DNA of 33,507 bases, taken from Sulfurovum sp. (GTDB lineage: Bacteria > Campylobacterota > Campylobacteria > Campylobacterales > Sulfurovaceae). The notes below the pieces were generated by a model, which was not told where the DNA came from, did no database searches, and saw only the letters and a list, made by a program, of their open reading frames with translations. The number at the start of each line of letters is the position of its first letter. The first letter of the stretch is position 1. The stretch spans positions 1 to 33,507 of the forward strand of contig JAMOTK010000041.1 in NCBI GenBank assembly GCA_027062365.1. Reading direction: 5' to 3'. Made by a program: the position numbers and the translations under genes. Of this stretch, positions 6,693 through 14,870 are shown in pieces.

Positions 6693-7382
6693 TTAATTCT
6701 GTATTTTATACCCTATTCCATGTATATTTTTTATCATCTCTTTTGGTAATTTTCTTCTTAATCTTTTAAGTATCGTTTTAAGTGAATCTTCATGACCTTC
6801 CATGTATTCATCCCAAACATGATATATAATGTTTTCTATAGATAAAGTATGGTTTAAATTATTCATAAACAAATTGAAAGTGACTTTTTCTTTATTGGTT
6901 AAAGAGACTATTTTACCATTACAAATCAATTCTTCAGAAGTATAATTCCACATATAGCCATCACTCAATACTTTAGTTTTTATTGGAAACATTGTAAAAC
7001 TATTTAATTCCTCTAGCACTTTATCTAGTGAGCTTTGTAATGCTCTTCTTGTAATAGGCTTCACTAGATAATCTGTAAGTTTCAAACTTGTTGCTTGAAG
7101 TAAAAAATCCGTATCTTTATGGGCTGTTAAGACAATGGCTTTAACCACAGGGTCATTTTCTCGTATCTTTTCAAGTAAGTCTAGTCCATTGAGTTTGGGA
7201 ATATTTATATCCACTATCAAAATATCAGGTTTTTTTTCTTTATATATTTGATAGGCTTCCTCGCCATCTCCTGCTTCATAAACAGACTCAAACAACATTT
7301 CCAAGTACATCACATAATTTTTTCTTAGTTCTACTTCATCTTCTATAAATAAAACACTGTATGCATATTTATCATCCATCAT
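6693..7382 (-). CDS. OmpR/PhoB-type response regulator
   Basis: 229 residues. The receiver domain (about 8-125) has the acidic pair E14-D15, phospho-acceptor D58 in LIVDINIPKLNG, T and K of the switch (LTAH, YLVKPI). The C-terminal part (about 135-229) is a winged-helix DNA-binding domain with the usual VSLTNKEKVTFNLFM lead, LSIENIIYHVWDE, and DSLKTILKRLRRKLP recognition helix ending in IHGIGYKI. Proteins of this type bind 10-11-bp direct repeats as head-to-tail dimers. It overlaps the upstream kinase gene by 11 bp, so the two are one translationally coupled operon. It is the natural candidate to bind the 11-bp TCAC repeats found in this block; that link is inference. Confidence 0.93.
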   Translation of the reverse strand: MMDDKYAYSVLFIEDEVELRKNYVMYLEMLFESVYEAGDGEEAYQIYKEKKPDILIVDINIPKLNGLDLLEKIRENDPVVKAIVLTAHKDTDFLLQATSLKLTDYLVKPITRRALQSSLDKVLEELNSFTMFPIKTKVLSDGYMWNYTSEELICNGKIVSLTNKEKVTFNLFMNNLNHTLSIENIIYHVWDEYMEGHEDSLKTILKRLRRKLPKEMIKNIHGIGYKIQN

Positions 7383-10296
7383 TTTGACTCTCCTTTAAAA
7401 TTTCTATACTAAAACATGCTCCATTATTTTTGTTCCTCACGCTTAACTTGCCTTTCATTCCCTCTTCTATAATCATCTTCGCCATATATAAGCCCACTCC
7501 TCTTCCTTGGGATTTATGCTTTGTCGTATAATAAGGGTCAAATATTCTTTCTATCTTATTTGCATCTATTCCCCCTGCATTATCACAAAATGTTAAAACA
7601 TAAGTATCTGAGCATTCTTCAACTTCTATAACAATTTTGGGGTTTGTTACTTTTTTTATCTTTAGTGCATCATTGGAATTACTCAAAATCACGACAAGTA
7701 CCTGCTGTAATTCCAATGGATAGCCTTGGCATGATAGTGACGCATCTACATTCACATCAACAACAGTAAAATTAGCAGTAAGTGTTCCTTGTATGATACT
7801 CAAAGCATTATCTACACTCTCTTTGAGATAAAAAAGTACTTTTACTTTGTCTGGATTAAAAAAGTTTTGAAAGTTATCAATCGTATTTGACATATACTGT
7901 GTCAAGTCTTCAATGGCAAAGAGTTTTGTCTCAATTTGTTTGTCTTGTATCCCTCTTTTTTGTAGAGCCATATCAATAATAAGTACAGATGAATTGACTT
8001 GTGCTAAAGGTTGTCTCCATTGATGAGCAATATTTTCTATCATCTCACCCATCTGTGCCAATTTAATCTGCTCCATCATCAGTAGTTGTTGTTTTTTATT
8101 CTTTTCTATTTCATATTCTACACTTTTTTCAAGCGAATTGTTTAACTTTTTTAAGGCATTTTCAGCCATACGCAACTCTGTGACATCATAACCCGTGTTG
8201 ATGCTACTTCCATCAGGCAAGACAACATTTGCCCACATTGTAATGATTTGTTTGCCACTTTTGCTTAGAGGGTGCCACTCTTTATATTTATTGATAATAC
8301 CTGTGTCAAATGACTCTAAAACCTCTGCTTGAATTTTGGGGTCAGGATAAAAGAGTGCCAAGATATTATCTTCTGCATTGAGTTCCTCTTTTGTCCAACC
8401 AAAGGTCTTTTCACACTCTTTATTCCATAGTGTACAACGCCCATTATCATCAAAAGCGTCCAAAAGTACGGGGCTAATATCAAATAGCGTTCTAAATTTT
8501 TCTTCACTAGATTTCAATTTTTTTTGTGCCTCTAGTGTATTTTTAATCTCTGTATTTAAGCGTCTGTTCCAAAGTAAAGAAATCAAAATCAAAATCAAAG
8601 AAATCGCAATAATTTGCCATACCAAAGTATAATCTATAACCTTTTGATAGCGTGTGTCTATCCATTTTTCAAATATCTCTTCTTGGGTGACAGGCTCTAA
8701 TGATGCGACGGCTTTATTGAGTATAGACAAGAGAATAGGCTCATCAATATGAACGCCGATACTCCCTTCCATATAACTATCTTTAAACACAGTCATTACC
8801 TTTAAACTATGTTTATAGCGTTTACTTAGACTATAATTCATAAGAATTGATGTATGGATACAGCCAAATATATCACCATTTTCTACTTCGGAAAGACCAT
8901 ATCCATCTACTTTTACATACTTGATATAGGGATATACTTTATCTAAATAAGTCATAAGAGAATATGATTCACGGTCTACTCCAATGATTTTATCTTTGAG
9001 TGTTTCCATATTAAAGATATAAGGCTCATTGATTTGTGTCACAAGTACAAGATTATCTTTCCCTGCTGTGACGCTAGGTATAACAAAGGGAACAACTTGT
9101 GGGGATGTTTGTGTCAAAGGTATGACTGTACATTTTTTATCATAAGCCATTTTGTATTGTTTTTCAGCACTATTTGTATAGATAAATTTAAATTTTTTAT
9201 CTATCTTTTTTTCTATTTCTTTTAGGTAATCTACCGAAATACCAAGTGCTTTGCCATCTTTCATCATCGTATAGGGTTTGAATAATGTATCATAACAAGC
9301 AGGGATAGTCTCTATACTGTCTAAGTAGTCTTGTTCTGTTTGTGTGAAGTTTATATCTGATGGTTTTTCATTTAATCGCTTTGGTTTGTATTTAAAATTT
9401 TCAAGATTTTCTATATTGTATTTACCTTTAATCATAAAACTATACAATTGCCCTATAGATTTTAGTTTCGCTAAATCTATATTCCCAAAGTTTTTACCAT
9501 ATCCACTTAATTCTTTTAATTTTTGTCCCTCATATATTAACGCTTTTTTGGACTTCTTTAAAGTGTTGTATTTCTTGTAAATCATTTCTGATGTTTCTTC
9601 TATATTTTCAAAGGCATAAAGCCATCCTTTTTTGGTGGCTTCATACATTTTAGAGATAAGTTTGGGATTCGTTTGTATTAATTTTTCTGATGTGATTAAG
9701 ATGTCACCATAACCATCAAATCCATAATCAGATGGATTAAATATATTTATCTCAATATTTTTTTCTTTTGCAATAAATGGTTCGTTAGATATATATCCTG
9801 TCATTAGGTCAATATCTTTATTTAGCAGTTTCTTTAAATTAAAAATTGCCTTTTTTTCTGTATATTGAATATCATTAGATTTTAAAAGTGATTTTATGAT
9901 TACACCATTTGCTTCATTCACTAATGCTATATTTTTTCCATTTATATCGTTTATGGTATTAATATGTGATTCTTTGAGTGATATTAAGATATAGGGAGAC
10001 TTTTGCAGTATTACCAATAATGCTTTTATTTTAGAACCATTCATACGATTTAAAATAGATTCTGAATCACTTACTGCAAAATGCATTTTTTCAGCTTCTA
10101 AGTCTTCTATGATATTAATATTATGTTCATATTCCAAAAGTGAAACATCAAGTCCGACATCTTTATAAAAACCTTTCTCTTTTGCTATTATAAAGCCAGC
10201 AGATTGAAACTGATGTTTCCATTTTAATTGTAGATTTACATTTTCTAAGGCTTGTATATGAAGAATAAAAAAAAGTAATAATAATAGTATTTTCAT
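7372..10296 (-). CDS. Membrane sensor histidine kinase with two periplasmic substrate-binding domains and PAS
   Basis: 974 residues. A signal peptide (KILLLLLFFILHIQA) is followed by an NMT1/THI5-like binding domain (about 18-270; NLQLKWKHQFQSAGFIIAKE), then a family-3 solute-binding domain (about 315-545; DSIETIPACYDTLFKPYTMM). A single membrane span (VWQIIAISLILILISLLW, about 558-577) leads to a PAS domain (about 597-715). A HisKA-like helix with the phospho-acceptor in NIAHQWRQPLAQ (about 756) follows, then an HATPase with NSNDAL, DNAGGI and GRGVGLYMAK. It would sense small ligands in the periplasm and phosphorylate the overlapping response regulator. The tandem of two unrelated binding domains suggests it integrates two signals; ligands cannot be named, although NMT1-type domains often bind pyrimidine- or amine-like compounds. 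Confidence 0.92.
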   Translation of the reverse strand: MKILLLLLFFILHIQALENVNLQLKWKHQFQSAGFIIAKEKGFYKDVGLDVSLLEYEHNINIIEDLEAEKMHFAVSDSESILNRMNGSKIKALLVILQKSPYILISLKESHINTINDINGKNIALVNEANGVIIKSLLKSNDIQYTEKKAIFNLKKLLNKDIDLMTGYISNEPFIAKEKNIEINIFNPSDYGFDGYGDILITSEKLIQTNPKLISKMYEATKKGWLYAFENIEETSEMIYKKYNTLKKSKKALIYEGQKLKELSGYGKNFGNIDLAKLKSIGQLYSFMIKGKYNIENLENFKYKPKRLNEKPSDINFTQTEQDYLDSIETIPACYDTLFKPYTMMKDGKALGISVDYLKEIEKKIDKKFKFIYTNSAEKQYKMAYDKKCTVIPLTQTSPQVVPFVIPSVTAGKDNLVLVTQINEPYIFNMETLKDKIIGVDRESYSLMTYLDKVYPYIKYVKVDGYGLSEVENGDIFGCIHTSILMNYSLSKRYKHSLKVMTVFKDSYMEGSIGVHIDEPILLSILNKAVASLEPVTQEEIFEKWIDTRYQKVIDYTLVWQIIAISLILILISLLWNRRLNTEIKNTLEAQKKLKSSEEKFRTLFDISPVLLDAFDDNGRCTLWNKECEKTFGWTKEELNAEDNILALFYPDPKIQAEVLESFDTGIINKYKEWHPLSKSGKQIITMWANVVLPDGSSINTGYDVTELRMAENALKKLNNSLEKSVEYEIEKNKKQQLLMMEQIKLAQMGEMIENIAHQWRQPLAQVNSSVLIIDMALQKRGIQDKQIETKLFAIEDLTQYMSNTIDNFQNFFNPDKVKVLFYLKESVDNALSIIQGTLTANFTVVDVNVDASLSCQGYPLELQQVLVVILSNSNDALKIKKVTNPKIVIEVEECSDTYVLTFCDNAGGIDANKIERIFDPYYTTKHKSQGRGVGLYMAKMIIEEGMKGKLSVRNKNNGACFSIEILKESQNDG

Positions 10297-10357
10297 GGTA
10301 TTTCCAAAGTTTTAAATGAATTATAGCTTACAATATCAAACAATGCGTGTAAAAATA

Positions 10358-10396
10358 CTAATTACTCACTAATTACTCACTTAAATATAGTATAGT
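10358..10396. promoter_or_regulatory. Perfect 11-bp direct repeat in the kinase/receiver divergent promoter
   Basis: CTAATTACTCA occurs twice back to back (10358-10368 and 10369-10379), giving TCAC half-sites at 10366 and 10377. A -10-like TATAGT at 10391-10396 lies just before the receiver gene. It sits between the divergent kinase (starting at 10296) and receiver genes, as expected for autoregulation of a two-component system. Confidence 0.55.
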
Positions 10397-10401
10397 TTCA
10401 C

Positions 10402-10779
10402 ATGAAAACAAATAATTACACTATGCTTTATGTTGAAGATGACGAACAAACTCGTGCCAATATGTCTAGCTATCTTAGGTTAAAATACAATACCGTTCTT
10501 GAAGCCAAAGATGGAGTTGAAGCATACGAACTCTACTTAAATGAGCAACCAGACCTTATGTTGGTAGATATAGAGTTACCAAATATGAATGGTCTTGAAT
10601 TGGTAGAAAAAATAAGAGATAAAAATAATACTATACCCATTATAATCACGAGTGCATATTCAGATAAACAAAAATTACTCGCAGCAATTAAATTAAATCT
10701 AGTAGATTATCTTACAAAACCAATCTCTAGGCATAGACTGAAAGATGTTTTGGAAACTGCTACAACAAGAATTGTATAA
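10402..10779 (+). CDS. Stand-alone receiver-domain protein (CheY-like)
   Basis: 125 residues, only a receiver domain: acidic E12-D13-D14, phospho-acceptor D56 in LMLVDIELPNMNG, TSAYSD switch and YLTKPISRHRL with the conserved lysine. It closely resembles the receiver of the response regulator at 6693-7382 (shared DGxEAYxLY/IY, NGLxLxEKIR and KPI-RxxL patterns) but has no output domain. It may compete for phosphate from the neighbouring kinase, act on a protein target, or be a duplicate that lost its DNA-binding half. It starts 105 bp from the divergent kinase gene. There is no strong Shine-Dalgarno site before the ATG, so it may be expressed from a nearly leaderless transcript. Confidence 0.9.
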   Translation: MKTNNYTMLYVEDDEQTRANMSSYLRLKYNTVLEAKDGVEAYELYLNEQPDLMLVDIELPNMNGLELVEKIRDKNNTIPIIITSAYSDKQKLLAAIKLNLVDYLTKPISRHRLKDVLETATTRIV

Positions 10780-10940
10780 AATTTGATGCTCATAACAATT
10801 TACTTGGTATGAATGCTTATTTTTCTTTTCTTCATATTATCTTTTCTTTATACCACCATACCCATATTTTTACCACTTTTTCATTTTAGCTTTGTTATGT
10901 AGAAAGATTATGTCTATAAGATAAATATTTCATAAAAAAG

Positions 10941-10979
10941 TCACCATAAGCTCACTTCTGTCTGTTATTATTGTAGAAA
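10941..10979 (+). promoter_or_regulatory. Pho-box-like direct repeat and promoter of the autotransporter gene
   Basis: AAGTCACCATAAGCTCACTT carries TCAC at 10941 and 10952, 11 bp apart. A weak -10-like TAGAAA follows at 10974-10979. The spacing from second half-site to -10 (about 22 bp) is close to that at 5678/5703 and 16893/16914. Confidence 0.55.
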
Positions 10980-11001
10980 TAAAACAACACAAGGAATACA
11001 A

Positions 11002-13926
11002 ATGTCATATAGACCAGATTTTAAATCAAAATTCAGAATACTAAAGGGAGGTAAAATCTCTTTAGTCCTAAGTGCTTTACTCGTCTCAGGTACACTTATG
11101 TCACCTGCTAATGCAGCGGATAGTATAGTTACTGGGGCTACAACTTCAATTATGTACGGTGGAGGGTACGATAGTCTAACGGTTACAGATGCTGGTTCTA
11201 TTACCTTTCAAGACACTTTCCACGCTTCTCCTGTATATATACAAAAATTGTTAACTAATAGATTTATCATAAATGAGGGTACGATAGACTCAACACTTCA
11301 GTCTGGAACTACTGGAACTGCTTCTGTTATTCATATGGAGGGGCCTAGTGGTGCTGGAGTTGATATAGCTATGTGGGCTGGTTCTGAGATACAAAACAAT
11401 GGAACGATGACGGCAACAGCCGATGCTGGTTCTGCACATGCCATCTCTATGATTGGTTCGGTATATGGTGACATAACAAATACTGGAACGATGACTGCAA
11501 CAGGAAATATAAATGCTTCTGCTATTACAATAGAAAATGTTGGGTTAGCTGGTGCTAGTCAAGCTTTTACTGTTGGTTCTAGTCTGACAAATAGTGGGAC
11601 GATGACAGCAACAGCCAACACTCGTATAGCTAAGGGTATTTATGTGGGTGGTTTAGCCTATGGTGCTATAGAAAACAGTAGTACTGGGAAAATAACAGCA
11701 AATGGTTCTACAGGAGCTATTGCTATTGACCTACAAAATGGTACTTCTCCAGCTATAGGTCTAGGAGGTGGGATAACAAATGCTGGAACGCTGAATGCAA
11801 CAACTGCTACTGGTTTGGGTATGGGTATTAATGTAACGGGTAGCACATTTGATGACATAACAAATAGTGGGACGATAAATGCAACAGCTACAAATGGTCT
11901 TGCTAGGGGGATTAATGTATCTGGTGCTGTACACGCTAAAGTAGTCAATGATGGGACGATAAATGTAGATGCTACAGGACAGGCTTTTGGTATTATTTTA
12001 GGTGGTGCTGATGGGCTTGGGTCTGTGACAAACAATGGAACAATTAATGTAAATAGTGCAATTGAATCGTATGGGTTTAAAACATCTAAGGGTATTGCGG
12101 GTGGTGTTACAAACAATGGAACAATAAAGGCCACTATCAACAATGAATATGATAAAGAGGGTTACGCTCTATATATGAGATTTAATGAGGCTTTCACCAA
12201 TGAAGCAAGTGGAAAGATGTATGGTAATATAGCTGCATATAATACTACTGGAAATGTAATCAATAAAGGTTTAATCTCACTTCCTTATAATGTAAATGGA
12301 AGAGATGGTGATGGTGATACTGGTGGTACAGCGAATCTAGCTAACTTTACCCAAGATGCAACAGGTATCCTAGAGATTGGAGTCCTTACAGATGGGACAA
12401 ATACCACATACTCTAAATTTAAAGTAAGCAATATTGCAACATTTGCAGATGGTTCGACTATAGGGGTCAATGTATTGGCTGCTTCTACCAATGTAGCACT
12501 TTTGGCAGACACTACTTTAGTAGATGTAGTAACTGCTGGGAGTTTGACTCTTGCTGGTACACTAAATGTTACAGACAACTCAGCACTACTAGACTTTGAA
12601 TATACAAAAGATGGTAATACTATCGACTTAAATGTGGTACAAGCACAAACTATAGAAGAGACAACAGAAGAGACAACAGAAGAGACAACAGAAGAAACAA
12701 CAGAAGAAACAACAGAAGAGATAACAGAAGAACCGACAACAACAACTACACCAACAACAGTGGTAACAACGCCTACAGTACCAACAACAGTAGTAACAAC
12801 ACCTACAGTTCCAGAAGTGGATAAGTCTAGAGAAACGGATAATAACCTTGTAAATGTAGCAAGAGCGCTTGATGTTATTCGAGAAGACAACAATCAAGAG
12901 ATGAACCCTCTCATTGCATCACTTAATACCTTGCCAACGAATGAAGCAGTGGCAGTGGCAGTAGCATCTACCGTCGCACAAACAACAACTGCATCTGTAG
13001 GAGTAGCTTCTCAAATATCTAGTGGTATAGCAAGTATCGTGGAGAAAAGACAACAAGTAAATATAGGTTCTGGACTCAACTCTGGAGATACAATGCTTAG
13101 CTCTAAAAATGTTTGGTTAAAAACTTATGGTGCTGAAGGTACACAAGATAACAAAGATGGTATCAACGGTTTTGACATGAACGCATACGGTGTAGCGATA
13201 GGTATAGATAGAGAATACAAAGAGAATCAAAGCATTGGTCTAGCAGTATTTTATACACAAGCGAACCTAGAGGTAAATGATGTTGCACAAGAATCAGACA
13301 TGGATGTATTTACTGCCTTGATTTATGGTAATGTAGGAATAATAGATGACAAAACAAACTTCTTGTATCAATTAGGATATGCTTGGCAACAAACAGATAC
13401 GAACAGAAATTTGTTTACAAGACAAACAGCTATCTCTTCTTATACAAGTACGACAGCATCTCTTGATTTAAAAGTTCTTAGAGATGTACCAGTAAGTGAT
13501 AAACTACTCTTACAACCTATGGTTTCTGCAACTTACAGACACTTCGATAATCCTTCTTATGAAGAAACAGGAGCAGGTGCAAATTCTCTAAATGTAAGCT
13601 CATTTAGCTCTGATGAATTGCTACTAGGTGTTGGTGCTTTAGCACACTATAAAATAGATGAAAAATCTAAATTTATAGGAAATCTAAATGTAGCGTATGA
13701 CGCTATAGGAGATAACACAAGTTTCACTTCTGCTTTTCAAGGTGCATCAGGTATTGCATTTGATACCAATGGTATAGATAATGGAGAATGGCAATATGCA
13801 GCTGGTGTAGGATATGAAAGAGATGTTAACGAAGGTCATAACATCAATATTTCATATAGCTACCAAGCAGAAGGTTCTACTTTTAGAAACAATGTCGTTT
13901 CTGCTCGTTATACCTATACTTTTTAA
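11002..13926 (+). CDS. Type V autotransporter adhesin-like protein
   Basis: 974 residues. The N-terminus is a long basic leader plus hydrophobic core ending in SPANA (cleavage near residue 38). The passenger (about 39-550) is built from many degenerate repeats of the type ITNSGTMTAT, typical of beta-helical, Gly/Thr/Asn-rich surface proteins. A low-complexity Thr/Glu/Pro linker follows, made of six in-frame 12-bp ETTE units (12655-12726) and VVTTPTVP repeats. The C-terminal 270 residues form the autotransporter barrel (NVWLKTYGAEG, YGVAIGIDREY, ending VSARYTYTF with a terminal Phe). The barrel exports the passenger across the outer membrane. AAGGA lies 7 bp before the ATG. The promoter has the Pho-box-like repeat. 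Passenger function (adhesion, biofilm) is family inference; no protease triad was seen. Confidence 0.9.
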   Translation: MSYRPDFKSKFRILKGGKISLVLSALLVSGTLMSPANAADSIVTGATTSIMYGGGYDSLTVTDAGSITFQDTFHASPVYIQKLLTNRFIINEGTIDSTLQSGTTGTASVIHMEGPSGAGVDIAMWAGSEIQNNGTMTATADAGSAHAISMIGSVYGDITNTGTMTATGNINASAITIENVGLAGASQAFTVGSSLTNSGTMTATANTRIAKGIYVGGLAYGAIENSSTGKITANGSTGAIAIDLQNGTSPAIGLGGGITNAGTLNATTATGLGMGINVTGSTFDDITNSGTINATATNGLARGINVSGAVHAKVVNDGTINVDATGQAFGIILGGADGLGSVTNNGTINVNSAIESYGFKTSKGIAGGVTNNGTIKATINNEYDKEGYALYMRFNEAFTNEASGKMYGNIAAYNTTGNVINKGLISLPYNVNGRDGDGDTGGTANLANFTQDATGILEIGVLTDGTNTTYSKFKVSNIATFADGSTIGVNVLAASTNVALLADTTLVDVVTAGSLTLAGTLNVTDNSALLDFEYTKDGNTIDLNVVQAQTIEETTEETTEETTEETTEETTEEITEEPTTTTTPTTVVTTPTVPTTVVTTPTVPEVDKSRETDNNLVNVARALDVIREDNNQEMNPLIASLNTLPTNEAVAVAVASTVAQTTTASVGVASQISSGIASIVEKRQQVNIGSGLNSGDTMLSSKNVWLKTYGAEGTQDNKDGINGFDMNAYGVAIGIDREYKENQSIGLAVFYTQANLEVNDVAQESDMDVFTALIYGNVGIIDDKTNFLYQLGYAWQQTDTNRNLFTRQTAISSYTSTTASLDLKVLRDVPVSDKLLLQPMVSATYRHFDNPSYEETGAGANSLNVSSFSSDELLLGVGALAHYKIDEKSKFIGNLNVAYDAIGDNTSFTSAFQGASGIAFDTNGIDNGEWQYAAGVGYERDVNEGHNINISYSYQAEGSTFRNNVVSARYTYTF
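12655..12726. repeat. 12-bp tandem repeat encoding the ETTE linker
   Basis: Six near-identical units of GAAGAGACAACA and variants (GAAGAAACAACA, GAAGAGATAACA), followed by a diverged GAAGAACCGACA. They encode a Glu-Thr-Thr-Glu-rich spacer between passenger and barrel, whose length could vary in frame. Confidence 0.9.
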
Positions 13927-13949
13927 GTCTTATTTACCTAAGCACTTAA

Positions 13950-14777
13950 ATGATTTTAAGAGTAAGTGTTGGGATTGCTAGTATATTTGCACTCTTTATA
14001 GGGTGTAGCAAAATCCCAACAACCCAAGAGAGAGTGCTTACTGCTCTCTCTTTTTTAAGTGATAAAAACATAGTTCAAAAAAACATTCAAACCTCCTCTT
14101 TTACATTCTTTACTTTAACAAAGATAACTGATACATGTAAAGATATGAAAGTCTATATAGAAGGTGATGGTTTAGCTTGGATAACAAGAAGAAAAATCTC
14201 CGATGACCCCACACCATTAAATCCTCTTGCAATCTCTTTAATGAATATAGATAAAAGTAACTGCAAAGTTTACATAGCAAGACCATGCCAATACATCAAA
14301 CAAGAGTGTTGTGAAAAAAAATACTGGACATCAGATAGATTTAGTACTAAGATTATCCAAAGTTTCAATGAAGCCTTAGATAATCTTAAAGTAAATCATA
14401 AAAATACTTCTTTTACATTAGTAGGATATTCAGGTGGGGGAGCAGTGGCAACACTTTTGAGTGCTAAACGAAAAGATGTTACTAAGCTCATAACAGTAGC
14501 AGGAAATATTGATACCGATGCATGGGTAAAACTGCATCATATTTCAGCACTGTCTGGCTCACTTAATCCAGCAAATTACACAGATAAATTGGATAAGACA
14601 CCACAGTATCATCTTATTGGAAAGCGTGACAAAATTATGCCACAAGATATATTTTTATCCTATAAAAATAGATTTAAAAGAAAAGAAAATATCCACGATA
14701 GACTCTATGATGCGAGTCATACAAAAAACTGGAGAAAACACTACAAACACTTTTTAGAGACAATAAAACTTGATTAG
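13950..14777 (+). CDS. Alpha/beta-hydrolase lipoprotein
   Basis: 275 residues. A short hydrophobic leader ends in FIGC (C19), a lipobox. The serine nucleophile elbow GYSGGG is near residue 160, the acid is probably in IGKRDKIMP (near 230) and the histidine in YDASHTKNW (near 255), in the right order for an alpha/beta hydrolase. Two cysteine-containing stretches (DTCKDM; RPCQYIKQECCEKKYW) suggest disulfides, fitting a periplasmic location. It starts 23 bp after the autotransporter stop and is probably co-transcribed. An intrinsic-terminator-like hairpin lies inside its first 110 bp. The enzyme could be an esterase, lipase or peptidase; substrate unknown. The shared transcript suggests envelope work connected with the autotransporter. 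Confidence 0.8.
   Translation: MILRVSVGIASIFALFIGCSKIPTTQERVLTALSFLSDKNIVQKNIQTSSFTFFTLTKITDTCKDMKVYIEGDGLAWITRRKISDDPTPLNPLAISLMNIDKSNCKVYIARPCQYIKQECCEKKYWTSDRFSTKIIQSFNEALDNLKVNHKNTSFTLVGYSGGGAVATLLSAKRKDVTKLITVAGNIDTDAWVKLHHISALSGSLNPANYTDKLDKTPQYHLIGKRDKIMPQDIFLSYKNRFKRKENIHDRLYDASHTKNWRKHYKHFLETIKLD
14026..14056 (+). terminator. Terminator-like hairpin inside the hydrolase coding region
   Basis: AAGAGAGAG (14026-14034) and CTCTCTCTT (14044-14052) form a perfect 9-bp stem with a 9-nt loop, and the right arm runs into six Ts (14051-14056). It is about 100 bp past the autotransporter stop and 77 bp into the hydrolase gene. It may terminate most autotransporter transcripts unless ribosomes translate through it. 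Confidence 0.6.
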
Positions 14778-14836
14778 CTAGTGTGAAAATATAACAAAAG
14801 AATCGTCTTCCTTATACTTCTTTAAATAATCTTTGA

Positions 14837-14842
14837 TATAAT
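14837..14842 (+). promoter_or_regulatory. -10 box of the TonB-receptor gene
   Basis: TATAAT at 14837-14842 lies 29 bp before the ATG, in a 93-bp gap. No TCAC direct repeat or Fur-like site is present here, so this receptor appears to be controlled separately from its neighbours. Confidence 0.5.
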
Positions 14843-14870
14843 CCCCAAAAATTAACCAAAGGTAAATAAC

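Noticed and set aside
12285-12897. Long minus-strand frames opposite the autotransporter
   Set aside because: They mirror its Thr/Val/Glu-rich repeats, giving low-complexity Ser/Val/Cys runs, with no ribosome site and no family.
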